Assembly: GCA_011033025.1 (NCBI GenBank)
Contig: WFMF01000216.1
Location: 222,577 to 286,576 of the forward strand
Reading direction: 5' to 3'
Origin: Beroe forskalii
Taxonomy: Eukaryota > Ctenophora > Nuda > Beroida > Beroidae
Length of the DNA: 64,000 bases
Shown: positions 29,401-39,799 of the stretch, piece by piece
Layout of the letters: every line of letters begins with the position of its first letter
Position numbering within the stretch: position 1 is the stretch's first letter
Program-made: the position numbers and the translations under genes
Notes under the pieces: generated by a model
What the model saw: the letters and a program-made list of their open reading frames with translations, nothing else
The model's database searches: none
Told to the model about the DNA's origin: nothing

Positions 29401-29913
29401 TGAATGATTGATACATATATGTCCAAATATAGTGCAGCGCAAATTGTCAAAAATCAGTTTTTTGCTCATAACTTGTTTTGTGAGCATTTTTAAGACATAT
29501 GTTTATTCACAAGTCGTATATAAACATGGCCATTGCGCTTCTTTTGAGCCCAAAACGAAGTTGCTACGACCTTCCTGGCCGGAGTTATGAAAAATCGTAA
29601 AATTTAAACCTGGCGTCGCCTCAAATCAGTTTTGGCCTATAACTCGGTTCCTGAGCATTTTAGAGCATATGTTTATTAACAAGTCTAATATAAACATGGC
29701 CATTGCGGTTCTTTTAAGCTCAAAACGAAGTCTCTACGACCTTCCTGGGCCAAGATACAGATTTCCGAAAAAGGGCGTGGCCGGCCACGCCCAAAATATG
29801 ATCTGACTAAAAAATAACCCCAGCTAATTTTTTAGTTCTAGGTCTTATCTGCACGATCCAATCATAAAATGGCCGGGGGCAGACTTTGCCGGTGAACGCC
29901 CCTGGGGGCCCAG
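26475..29913. mobile_element. Foldback DNA transposon 2 (3.4 kb)
   Basis: Inverted ends CTGGGCCCCCAGGGGCGTTC (26475) and complement (to 29913), flanked by TA (TATA on both sides). Arms of about 730-770 bp (to about 27207 and from about 29135) each contain two units of the ~170-bp module that builds the arms of foldback element 1 (words GAAGGTCGTAGAGACTTCG and GCAATGGCCATG). The outer ends have no match to element 1. No transposase is coded. It separates the LDLa exons from whatever lies downstream in that gene. Confidence 0.85.
27210..29130. other. Interior of foldback element 2, no transposase
   Basis: About 1.9 kb of unique sequence between the arms. Frames up to 112 codons exist (27668-27943, 28642-28980) but show no known motif. 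Short internal repeats occur: a phrase TGCTGCACA with flanking similarity at 27470 and 27695, and a 40-bp direct repeat (AAGGGTATCTCTGGTATG) at about 28826 and 28856. It could be captured host sequence. Confidence 0.5.
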
Positions 29914-30045
29914 TATATTCTTTAAAATTGTATAACCTTGAATTTATTGACGATTTGATATTTATATAATTTATATTTATTGATTGATAGTACAAATAAT
30001 GAAATAGTTGTTTGATTAAAAATAGTTGTTTGATTGAGCACTTAC

Positions 30046-30171
30046 GACAGTGCGCCACATCAGATCCATCATCACACCGGGCCACTGGGATCTCCTCGCA
30101 CACCGTTTGTATTGAAACACATGCTAGCTCTCCACCAACCTCGCATTGGATTTCATTCGCAGGATCACATT
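30046..30171 (-). CDS. LDL-receptor class A exon (second module)
   Basis: 126 bp, phase 1-1, acceptor CCTACAG and donor GTAAGT on the minus strand. It codes one LDLa module with six Cys in order (C-DPANEIQ-C-EVGGELA-C-VSIQTV-C-EEIPVAR-C-DDGSDVAH-C) and the calcium-binding DDGSD stretch. It joins in frame to the exon at 30665-30811. LDLa modules bind ligands on secreted or membrane receptors. The final E of the usual SDE is V here, so calcium binding may be weaker. Confidence 0.85.
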
Positions 30172-30309
30172 CTGTAGGGGAGGATGTCACATTATTGACA
30201 CACACAAGCACAAACAAATTGATTGGTTTGGTCAAGGTAAAATACAGAATATGAAAAATCGATAGAAATCTCGTAGAATCTCAGAGAATCTATATTGTTA
30301 ACATTCGTT

Positions 30310-30560
30310 AATGCTACAAACAGAAACAAGCAAGTCAACCCAAAACAAGCGAATTAACTCAAAACAAGCGAATCAGCCCCAACCCTAACCTTAACCCAGG
30401 CTGATTCGGGTTAATTGGCTTGTTTTGGGTTGTTTCGCTTGTTTCGGGTTGATTTGCTTGTTTTGGCTTGATTCGAGGAGGTTTTGGGTTGGTTTGGGGT
30501 GGTTTTGGATTGTTCCACTTGTTTCAGCTTGTTTCGGCTAGTTCCTGTTATTAACATTAC
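30310..30560. repeat. TTGTTTCGGGTTG-type simple repeat in inverted arrangement
   Basis: AAACAAGCGAATTAACTC-type units on the left face TTGTTTCGGGTTG-type units on the right, around CCCTAACCTTAACCC at about 30380. This lies in the intron between the two LDLa exons. Confidence 0.55.
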
Positions 30561-30664
30561 CAGATGATAAAGTCTTGCCACTGGTAGATGCCTTGAAGCA
30601 ATGTTTCTTTTCGATTTGACAGGTAATGAAGTAATAGTGTACAAAACTAGTTAAATCAACTTAC

Positions 30665-30811
30665 TTCCATATACAGTACATCCAGACTCATCACTTCCAT
30701 CATCACAGTCATTAATGGTGTCACACAAATATTCCCTTGGTACACATTTTTTTCCTGTGTCACTAACTTCACAAGTAAACGTGTCTAAGCCACAAGTTTC
30801 CGCAGAATTCG
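30665..30811 (-). CDS. LDL-receptor class A exon (first module)
   Basis: 147 bp, phase 1-1, acceptor TTCACAG and donor GTAAGT on the minus strand. One complete LDLa module: six Cys with spacing as in the family and CDDGSDESGC at its end. Symmetric phase allows exon shuffling. Other exons of this gene are not visible in the window, so the full receptor cannot be named. Confidence 0.9.
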
Positions 30812-30829
30812 CTGTGAACAAAAATCATT

Positions 30830-31178
30830 AATAAACTAATAAACATTATAAATTCCAGTTATATAGGTAAATATGAACAAAATATGATGGCTTCCAACAA
30901 CAGCAGGAGTAATTACAGAAACATATAATTTATAGTTAACGCATATGTGTGTACTGTGCGCAGATTTATTGAAAAGGGGGCTCAATAAATTAATAATTAA
31001 ACAATTTCATGGGCTATTCTACACAACAGTATCTTAACTTTTTTGAAGAGTAGTGCCTCCAATTGAATCTTAATTTATTGAGTACCCGTTTCTGAAGCAA
31101 TCTGCACACAATATGCATAAGTATGGATAATAACCTTTATTTGAGGTACCCACCTACCATCATTTTTCAAATAAAGGA
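30830..31178. other. Intronic or intergenic, nothing recognised
   Basis: AT-rich sequence upstream of the first visible LDLa exon. No further LDLa-like exon was found on the minus strand up to 33 kb. Confidence 0.4.
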
Positions 31179-31233
31179 GTAAAATTTTAAGTGTTCAAGT
31201 TATGACTCATAACTTGAACACTTAAAATTTTAC
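31179..31233. repeat. 55-bp perfect palindrome
   Basis: The arms (GTAAAATTTTAAGTGTTCAA and so on) meet at a single C at 31206. It overlaps by a few bases the left end of the large palindrome that follows. Confidence 0.9.
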
Positions 31234-31681
31234 AAATTTGGTTGGTTGTAATTTGGCAATCTTTCTCAAGTCATTACTCTAGTTAACATATTATGATAAT
31301 GACGTCATATTGAACTGTCATGGGTGTAAAAATATGGGGATTTTTCCGAAAAATACCCAAATTACAACCTACATAAATACACCTTCTAAGGTATTTAGTA
31401 ATTGTGATGTTACTTACAGACAAACAATAGTAGGGTTTATTGTTTATCTCATAACTTATGAGATAAACAATAAACCCTACTATTGTTTGTCTGTAAGTAA
31501 CATCACAATTACTAAATACCTTAGAAGGTGTATTTATGTAGGTTGTAATTTGGGTATTTTTCGGAAAAATCCCCATATTTTTACACCCATGACAGTTCAA
31601 TATGACGTCATTATCATAATATGTTAACTAGAGTAATGACTTGAGAAAGATTGCCAAATTACAACCAACCAAATTTGTAAA
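31229..31681. mobile_element. 453-bp near-perfect palindrome (foldback MITE)
   Basis: The two arms of about 226 bp are essentially identical in inverted orientation around the C at 31455. As a result the same 105-codon frame appears on both strands with a single residue difference (YLISYEI versus YLITYEI, at the centre). Such long perfect palindromes are unstable, so it is recent or kept by gene conversion. No target duplication could be fixed. Confidence 0.9.
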
Positions 31682-31689
31682 CACCAAAA

Positions 31690-32630
31690 TTTTACTCACA
31701 TAAATACACCTCCTAAGGCAAGCAAATAAATGAATAAATGATATTCCTCTATCAAGCTATTATACCAATATACCTCACCTGCATCAGACAAGATTATGTT
31801 GGTGATAACCAAGAAACATATTACCACATTTTCAGATGTGATGGGCATACCAGTGCCTTAAGGTTGTGTATTGAAGAACCCAAGCTCAAATGATAGGGAT
31901 GTTAATGGGCATGCAATCAATCAGATACCAAAAGTTAACAAAGCATTGTCAAGTTCAAAAGCTCAATCTGTTTTAAAATTTCATGATAATATGAATAGCT
32001 GTTATGAACTACAGTACCTACCACAAATACCCATTAAAGCCAGAAAAAATTCTAGCTTGATTCAAAAATATCTTACTGATATGTGTGCTTAAAGGATTTA
32101 TTCTTTAATTGTTGTTATATAGATATGTGTGCTCATCAGTAAAAAGCAGGGGTAGTAAAACGGGAAGGTTTTAAACTCAATGACTTTAAAAATTTGACTA
32201 TTGGTACACTTGGTACAGGTAGAAATTGATTCAAGTTGTTGAAACTTGGTCATAATATTTTAATTATGTGGATGTTTGATATTATCTTTGCATTATTATT
32301 ATTATTATTATTATTAAATCTGACAATAGTAAAATATATACTATCAAACCTCTTCACGTAGGCATAACATACACTTACAATAAACTGAATTCTAATTAAG
32401 CCTTTTAGAATGAAAAGTTTAGGCAAGTTACTTAGTGACAATAGACAGATTATTCAAAATTTTTATATAGGTGGACTGAATTAGCTATTGATTAACATGG
32501 GCTGTTACCAAGCATAATATTAAAATGTTCCCTCATGAAACAATGTTATCAGCACAGTTAATTACGAGTTCAACCAAGACAAAATTTAGGTTCCCAAGTG
32601 AAAAGCAATAAACATGCCTCTTACTTACTG
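31690..32630. other. AT-rich, no gene; (ATT)n microsatellite
   Basis: A pure ATT run of about nine units lies at 32293-32318. A phrase AAATACACCTCCTAAGG at about 31703 resembles one inside the large palindrome (AAATACACCTTCTAAGG). Nothing else recognised. Confidence 0.5.
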
Positions 32631-32639
32631 AGCTCTTTT

Positions 32640-32695
32640 CGCAGGATGCAGTTTATGTGGAGGTGCCCAACTCCAGTTACAAGAATCAGAGTTAA
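32640..32695 (-). mobile_element. LINE-C-like 3' tail fragment
   Basis: In reverse orientation this matches the 3' UTR hairpin of LINE-C near 13690-13735 (GAGTTGGGCACCTCC and CTGCATCCTGCGAA). Only the tail remains. Confidence 0.55.
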
Positions 32696-32699
32696 AATG

Positions 32700-33480
32700 A
32701 GCAAAATTGAATAACATATTTTTGAACTAGCTCTCTGATGAAGGCATTTCTTTTATGGATCCCGTCAAAGACTATGGTTGGAGTTGTTGGAGAGTTCTGT
32801 GGCTTGACTACAAAGATAACTGTATTTGTTCTACAAAGAAGATGTTTTTGAACTGTTGTTCTTAGAAATTTAGTGCCACACTTTTTGTGTCAAAGATGCA
32901 TTCTAAGAAGGTCTCATGTCAAATGCTTGACATAGCAAACATGCATCTTTATCAGTTTTCAATCGAATGTGATTGTAATAAATGATGTTGTTAAGTTTAA
33001 AAGTTTAACTATGATAAATTAAACTACACTACTTTGGGTGATCAAATTTGGGTGTGTCTTGCATATACAAATGGCTTTGAATGATGTCACAAATAAAACC
33101 TAAAACTTTTTGAACCCTAAACCTAACAACAACCTTCAACACAACCCGGACCCAAACTAATCCCTAACCTAAAATAGAAGAGACACGTGGCATGAAGTTG
33201 TGAAAATTGAACTGCCCACAAAATTGGAATAAAACTTTTTGGCAATACAATCACTAGAGGTCATCGAAGTGCATGATATACTAAAGTTTTTGGAAAATCA
33301 GACTATGGGAAGTGCATAAAACTGGTATTTTAAAAATCGTTAAAAATCCTATGTGTCTTTACTTAAAAGTGCACTCAATGCAATATTGAAATGTAGTAGT
33401 TTTCGGAGTTACACCATTATCATAAATAATGAAAGCTCTGACTGTGAATAGCTATGAATAAACTATTAAGCGGTTACATG
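32700..33480. other. No gene seen
   Basis: AT-rich with no recognised motif. The frames are short and without domain signals. Confidence 0.4.
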
Positions 33481-33489
33481 TCGAAGTGG

Positions 33490-33591
33490 TGACCGTATAC
33501 CGCAACTTACATGGTCGAGGCGACAGCCGAGACCGTGTAAGTTGGATAATGGACGAGGCGTGCCGAGTTCATTATCGTAGGTATACGGTCA
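33490..33591. repeat. Branched hairpin element D
   Basis: A perfect 12-bp outer stem (TGACCGTATACC, 33490-33501; complement 33580-33591) encloses two hairpins, 33503-33544 and 33546-33575. Both carry the signature CGAGGC...GCCGAG at the apex, as in cloverleaf elements A and C. A partial second copy of the left end lies at about 33783-33812. Confidence 0.7.
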
Positions 33592-34123
33592 CAGCTGAGA
33601 TCATGGAACCGGATTATACCCCGACCGGAAATAGCTGGTACCGAGTATTCTACGGCAAAACAACAGTATTTGTTTCCACTCGGGTCTGACGACCCTCGTC
33701 CGGATTCAACGCTTAAGTAGATTTTTGAGTGCTCCTTTATAAAATCAAATTTCATTTTAAGCTTTTTTTGCAATATAATTCAGTGGAGACCGTATAACCA
33801 AAGTTACACGGTCACTAAAACAAGCTTGGGAGGGGTATAATAAACAATACAACACTACTTTATACAATCAAATTTAAGAAAGGTGCTCATCACCAAACGG
33901 AGTTTTCTGAAGACAAGAAATAACAATATTCATTTTCAATGATGTTGTATTCTTGAAATTGGCAGTAAAGCTTGCAGTGTAAATTGGTTCTGATTTGAAT
34001 CCATTGTTTTCATGTTTCACCTCTCGTCCCCTCAGTCAATAATATAAGTGATCAAGTTGAACAGACTGAATTACCTAAAGGGATTAAATTCAAATAAATA
34101 AAAGAATAAATATAAACATATTT

Positions 34124-36053
34124 TTGAATTAAAAAGAAATCTTTCTTCAAGACATCAATCTGCAAGACTTTTCTCCAACTCCGTACTTGAACACCAACAT
34201 GATCCCTTTAGGTAATCCAATGTGGAGAGCAGCAAGATCTAAGTGATTCACACCAAGATGAGTGGTGTGCAGGCATCTTCAGTCCAATACCTACCTCAGC
34301 TTTTCGGGGTGCTTAAATTGTGAGAGCTTTTTATGAGGTAGGCCCCCCAGAGGTCACCCCCTGGTACCAGGGTATAGCACCGTCAAGTGCAGTGACCACC
34401 TGCCTGAATGAAACTGAAACTTGCTCTTTGGTCTTTGTTTGTACTCCAAGCATCAAGAAATTAAGCAAAACACTTAGTGAAGAGAAGTAGAGGACCGGAG
34501 GATGGATCCAGGTAATTTGTGTCCTTTTAAGTTGCACATTAATGAAATTAATGAGAGGTGGCATGCATCCTGATCCAATACTCCATCTTGAGAGATGCTT
34601 CTCCTGAAAATCAGGGTTAAAACATTTTGAATTAAAAAGAAATCTTTCTTCAAGACATCAATCTGCAAGACTTTTCTCCAACTCCGTACTTGAACACCAA
34701 CATGATCCCTTTAGGTAATGCAATGTTGAGAGCAGCAGGATCTTAGTGAGTCACACCAAGATGAGTGGTGTGCAGGCATCTTCAGTCCAATACCTACCTC
34801 AGCTTTCGGGTGTTTAAATCAGCAGTCATCTTTTTATGAGGTAGGCCCCCAGCAGTCACCCCTGGTACCAGGGTATAGCACCGTCAAGTGCAGTGACCAC
34901 CTGCCTGAATGAAACTGAAACTTGCTCTTTGGTCTTTGTTTGTACTCCAAGCATCAAGAAATTAAGCAAAACACTTAGTGAAGAGAAGTAGAGGACCGGT
35001 GGATGGATCCGGTTATTTGTGTCCTTTTTACGTTGCACATTAATAAAATTAATGAGAAGTGGCATGCTTTCTGATCCAATACTCCATCTTGAGAGATGCT
35101 TCTCCTGAAAATCAGGGTTAAAACATTTTGAATTAAAAAGAAATCTTTCTTCAAGACATCAATCTGCAAGACTTTTCTCCAACTCCGTACTTGAACACCA
35201 ACATGATCCCTTTAGGTAATCCAATGTGGAGAGCAGCAAGATCTAAGTGATTCACACCAAGATGAGTGGTGTGCAGGCATCTTTGGTCCAATGCCTACCT
35301 CAGCTTTCGGGATGTTAAAATTGCAAGAGCTTTTTTATGAGGTAGGCCCCCCACAGCTCCCTTGTTACCAGGGTATAGCACCCTCAAGTGCAGTGACCAC
35401 CTGCATGAATGAAACTGAAACTTGCTCTTTGGTCTTTGTTTGTACTCCAAGCATCAAGAAATTAAGCAAAACACTTAGTGAAGAGAAGTAGAGGACCGGT
35501 GGATGGATCCAGGTTATTTGTGTCCTTTTACGTTGCACATTAATAAAATTAATGAGAAGTGGCATGCATCCTGATCCAATACTCCATCTTGAGAGATGCT
35601 TCTCCTGAAAATCAGGGTTAAAACATTTTTGAATTAAAAAGAAATCTTTCTTCAAGACATCAATCTGCAAGACTTTTCTCCAACTTCGTACTTGAACACC
35701 AACATGATCCCTATAGGTAATCCAATGTGGAGAGCAGCAGGATCTAAGTGAGTCACACCAAGATGAGTGGTGTGCAGGCATCTTCAGTCCAATACCTACC
35801 TCAGCTTTCGGGGTGTTTAAATTGCGAGAGCTTTTTATGAGGTAGGCCCCCCAGCAGTCATCCCCTGGTACCAGGGTATAGCACTGTCAAGTGCAGTGAC
35901 CACCTGCCTGAATGAAACTGAAACTTGCTCTTTGGTCTTTGTTTGTACTCCAAGCATCAAGAAATTAAGCAAAACACTTAGTGAAGAGAAGTAGAGGACC
36001 GGTGGATGGATCCAGGTTATTTGTGTCCTTTTACATTGCACATTAATGAAATT
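34124..36053. repeat. 501-bp tandem satellite, four units
   Basis: Units start at 34124, 34627, 35128 and 35629 (TTGAATTAAAAAGAAATC). They are nearly identical. On the minus strand each has an open frame (for example KTKEQVSVSFRQVVTALDGA), but no domain is recognised and the last unit degenerates into AATAAA-rich sequence. A single inverted copy lies at 37225-37735. Confidence 0.9.
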
Positions 36054-36144
36054 AAGAATAAAATAAAAGAATAAATATTCAAATTCAAATAAATAAAATA
36101 ATAAATACAAATATGATTGTTTTTGTTCTACAAAGAAAAGGGAG

Positions 36145-36270
36145 AATAAATAAAAATAAATGAAAGAATAAATGAAAGAATAAATGAAAGAATAAATGAA
36201 AGAATAAATGAAAGAATAAATGAAAGAATAAATAGAAGAATAAATGAAAGAATAAATAAAAGAATAAAGA
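36145..36270 (+). repeat. 12-bp AATAAATGAAAG minisatellite
   Basis: About nine copies of AATAAATGAAAG with few changes, just after the satellite array. Confidence 0.9.
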
Positions 36271-36422
36271 GTAAGCATAATGGTATTTAACCATCTCTAA
36301 TCTCATACCCACTTGATCAATATCAATTGCTAACAATTATTCAGCATCATTTAAACAAATGAATGAAAATAAATAAAACAAATTGCCAACATGAGGGAAA
36401 CAAACTTTAGTTGCAGTGAAAG

Positions 36423-36520
36423 TTTCCTATGCCCGCATAGGTGTGTGTACGCGCCCGCGCGCTTCCCTGAGGAAGCGCGCCGCGCGGCGCGACAATAACA
36501 AGGGTATACGTGTTTAGCAA
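36423..36520 (-). repeat. CpG-rich hairpin repeat, copy 2 (inverted)
   Basis: Same element as at 23343 in opposite orientation: starts TTTCCTATGCCCGCATAGG, has GCGCGCTTCC facing GGAAGCGCGC, and ends GTATACGTGTTTAGC. Confidence 0.75.
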
Positions 36521-36625
36521 CGCGGAAGTATTAATCATAATCAGCCGAAGGTGTCGCGGCAACAGGTTCAGCTATGCATCATGCTCTAGTTTTACACGCG
36601 CGCGACGAAGCGACGCTCCTGGTTT

Positions 36626-36716
36626 TAGTAAACACGTATATCCGCTGTTTGTGTTGCGCGGTAGGGATATGGAAGTGCGCGGCACGGTGCGATACACACA
36701 CCTATGCGGGCTAAGT
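36626..36716 (+). repeat. CpG-rich hairpin repeat, copy 3 (decayed core)
   Basis: The ends AAACACGTATATCC and CACACACCTATGCGGGCTAA are kept, while the central hairpin has lost much of its symmetry (GCGCGGTAGGGATATGG). Confidence 0.65.
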
Positions 36717-36761
36717 GACCCCTAGTATGGGCATATACATAGTATAGCGCTTGCCGCGGCC

Positions 36762-36853
36762 TTGCTAAACACGTATATCCCTGTGTGGCTCGCGCGGCGC
36801 GCTTCCCGAAGGGAAGCGCGCGGCGCGTACACACACCTATGTGGGCTTAGGAA
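36762..36853 (+). repeat. CpG-rich hairpin repeat, copy 4
   Basis: The most perfect core: GCGCGGCGCGCTTCCC faces GGGAAGCGCGCGGCGCG. A further left-end fragment (AACACGTATATCCCTGT) lies at 36902-36921. Confidence 0.75.
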
Positions 36854-36929
36854 GCCGCGGCCGCTCGTTCAGAATAGATCGCTGGTTGCTTTGCTTAACA
36901 GTTAACACGTATATCCCTGTTGAAGTTGC

Positions 36930-37224
36930 GGCGTGCTCTCCAACACCTCTCATACAGGTGCTTTCTCAGCCTGTATTTCATGATATTTGACTCTCTTGGG
37001 AGATTTTTGCACACAATGTTATATCGTTATCTGAGCTGATGATGACAGCATGTTATGTATTGCTCTGTAGACTTTATTTCTATGAGGACAGTTAATAGAT
37101 TCATTCCATTCATTATTATCATTGAGTTTCATTCATCTCATTCATTATCACGAAGGATCACATTAAAGACAGTTAATTGAATATGTTTATTTTGAGTAAT
37201 GGTGTCAAGTCATCTAGCTTTTAA
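36930..37224. other. No gene seen
   Basis: About 300 bp of unique AT-rich sequence between the hairpin repeats and the inverted satellite copy. A short TCATTCATT run at about 37105-37145. Confidence 0.4.
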
Positions 37225-37735
37225 ATTCAAATATGTTTTAACCCTGATTTTCAGGAGAAGCGTCTCTCAAGATGAAGTATTGGATCAGGATGCATGCCAC
37301 TCGCATTAATTTCATTAATGTGCAATGTAAAAGGACACAAATGACCCGGATCCATCCACCGGTCCTCTACTTCTCTTCACTTAGTGTGTTGCTTAATTTC
37401 TTGGTGCTTGGAGTAAAGACAAAGACCAAAGAGCAAGTTTCAGATTCATTCAGGCAGGTGGTCACTGCACTTGACGGTGCTATACCCTGGTACCAGGGGG
37501 TGACTGCTGGGGGCCTACCTCTCAAAAAAGCTCGCAATTTTAAACACCTGAAAGCTGAGGTAGGTATTGGACTGAGATGCCTGCACACCACTCATCTTGG
37601 TGTGACTCATTAAGATCCTACTGCTCTCCACATTGCATTACCTAAAGGGATCATGTTGGTGCTCAAGTACGGAGTTGGAGAAAAGTCTTGCAGATTGATG
37701 TCTTGAAGAAAGATTTCTTTTTAATTCAAATAAGT
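37225..37735 (-). repeat. Inverted single copy of the 501-bp satellite
   Basis: Matches one unit of the 34-36 kb array in reverse orientation, with scattered changes (for example GTGCTTGGAGTAAAGAC). It is more diverged from the array units than they are from one another, so it is probably an older copy. Confidence 0.85.
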
Positions 37736-37869
37736 CATCCAGCTGAAATAGAAAAGAAAAAAATTCAAGATTCCAATGACCTCAATCAAAACAAATATAA
37801 AAGTCCTGTTCAGCTCACTTTGGGATAGGATTCATCAAACCAGAAATGACTAAACATCATAATTTGCAG

Positions 37870-38081
37870 CTGTGGGGTGAGGTTGAAAGCTGTGTACCCA
37901 ATGTCTTTTCTTTGTATATAGATCCTCTCACTCCTCTGATGGCAATAAGGATACTTCTGAGGATAGCATACCTTATCCTTGTTCTGATGTGATTGATAAA
38001 ATGACTATACTTTTCTGATTTCTTGTTTGCAATCATCTCAGCAAGGCATCTCATTGATTGAAAACCCACGAGGGGCACCAC
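37870..38081 (-). pseudogene. LINE-D family ORF2 C-terminus
   Basis: About 65 codons. LAEMIANKKSEKYSHFINHI and the following RTRIRYAILRS...RGVRG are marks of the very end of the invertebrate LINE ORF2 family whose nuclease-like domain appears at 19.4 and 43.4 kb. Only the tail is left. Confidence 0.55.
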
Positions 38082-38346
38082 TTATAAGGGCTTCAAAAAG
38101 GAAATAAATATAAATCGAATTCAAGATAAAATCCCTTTGTAGGGCACAGCACACCAATTTAGATTCCAAAAATGGTTAAAACTAAACGAAGAGCAGTAGA
38201 TAGAGTCCAATTGATCGTGAGGACTACCAAGTCCTGTGTACTCACAACGAGAAACTAAAAACACATGGCACTCAAACAACCACATTAAGAATCAAAAATA
38301 TCACAGTACGTGAGTCTCATACTGATACCACATAAAACATTAACCA

Positions 38347-38505
38347 CTATGTAGCACTCTTTGGGACGCTACAAACTTTTCCGTTCCTGATGTAGTGTCT
38401 TCTGTCCTTTTCTTCCTCTGACAACCGTTTAACCTCCTTCACCAGCTCCCTCCGATGTTCCCTTTCCTCCGGTGACCTGTCAGGGTTGATGTACACTTTC
38501 TTTAG
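38347..38505 (-). pseudogene. LINE ORF1 C-terminal fragment
   Basis: About 50 codons: KKVYINPDRSPEEREHRREL, then VKEVKRL, YIRNGKV and a stop. It matches the end of the ORF1 at 21117-22112 (SPDRSPDQCLAQRELVKEMK, FIRNGQVKEV). The next LINE begins right at its 5' edge. Confidence 0.7.
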
Positions 38506-39799
38506 AAAAGGTCACTCCACAAACCATGCTATAAATTATTCTGTTACTCACATAGAGAAACTAATAAGAGACAAAAATCATGTTCTAGGAATATTTATAG
38601 ATTTGAGTAAGGCATTCGATACAATAAGTCATGAAAAGTTATTACATAAGCTAGATAAGTATGGAATACGGGGAAACGCACACTCACTTATAAAAAGCTA
38701 CCTATCCAATAGAAAACAGTACGTTTCAGTTCTAAACGAAGAATCTGATAAACTACTTGTCGAGTTTGGCGTCCCACAGGGGTCAGTGTTGGGACCACTT
38801 CTCTTCATAATCTACATAAATGACATCTGTAACTCAACAAAATTATGCAAATTTGTATTATTCGCAGATGACACCAACATTTTTGTATCTAACAAGTGTA
38901 TTAAAAAATTATTCGAAAACGCAAACCAAGTGCTTGAATCAATTAACCAGTATATGCGATGTAACCTCTTACACATTAACTTGAAGAAATGTTGCTATAT
39001 GTACTTCAAACCACGCGGTAGAAACAATTCTGAAATAGATGAAACACTAAGCCTTGTTCTCGGGAATAAATCTATTGACCGAGTTGAAGAAACAAAATTT
39101 TTAGGGGTGAATATTGACGAAAAACTGTCATGGCTACCGCACATCAGATACTTAAACAAAAAACTCAAATGTGAAATAGGTAAGTTAAATGCAATTAGAA
39201 GTTGTATTCCCATTGAACTTTATAAAAATTTGTACCACACACTGTTTGAGTCCCACTTAAGTTATGGTATATCGGCCTGGGGAGGTGTCTCCAAAACTGC
39301 TATAGAACCGCTGTTCATAACACAAAAGAAATGCATAAGAGTATTATTTGGCGATAGAGAATCTTACTTAGAAAAATTTAGGACATGTGCTAGGACGAGA
39401 GCGTTCGAAAACCAAATCCTCGGAAAAGAATTCTATGAAAGAGAGCATTCAAAACCGTTATTCAAGCAGCATGGGCTTCTTACAGTTCACAACCTCCACA
39501 AATACCACAGTCTTCTAGAACTCTTTAAAGCTATGAAACTTCGAGTACCAATGCCGATATATGAACTATTTCAGCGCTCTAGGATCCGTGATGATAAACT
39601 AGTAACCCAGAACAAATCTGTTCTTTTTGATTATCAATCCTCAAACTTATGGATAAAATGCCGGAAATCAGACATTGATTTCACAACGTCCATCCAGTGC
39701 GTCAAAAGAAGACTTAAGCAATCGCTACTTGATTACCAATCGAAGTATGGCGAGGACTGGCACAATTATAATTTTAACACAGAATACTTTAAATTTTAG
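38500..39799 (+). CDS. LINE-E reverse transcriptase (5'-truncated ORF2)
   Basis: An open frame to 39799 of about 430 codons. It starts inside the finger region (FRKGHSTNHAINYSV), then FIDLSKAFDTI (motif A), GVPQGSVLGP (motif B), FADDTNIF (motif C), TKFLGVNIDEKLSW (motif D/E) and the thumb. The endonuclease and fingers before FRKG are lost at the junction with the ORF1 fragment. The 3' end is followed by an ATT-rich tail (39800-39832). This looks like a CR1/Jockey-superfamily reverse transcriptase, different from LINE-C. The frame has no stops, so the insertion is young, but the copy is dead on arrival because of the truncation. Confidence 0.85.

Noticed and set aside
31283-31627. Two 105-residue frames on opposite strands with the same sequence
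   Set aside because: They arise because the region is a near-perfect palindrome; no known domain and no support as a gene.
36085-36336. Phe/Leu-rich minus-strand frames (SFIYSFIYS and HLFFHLFF repeats)
   Set aside because: Direct translation of the AATAAATGAAAG minisatellite.
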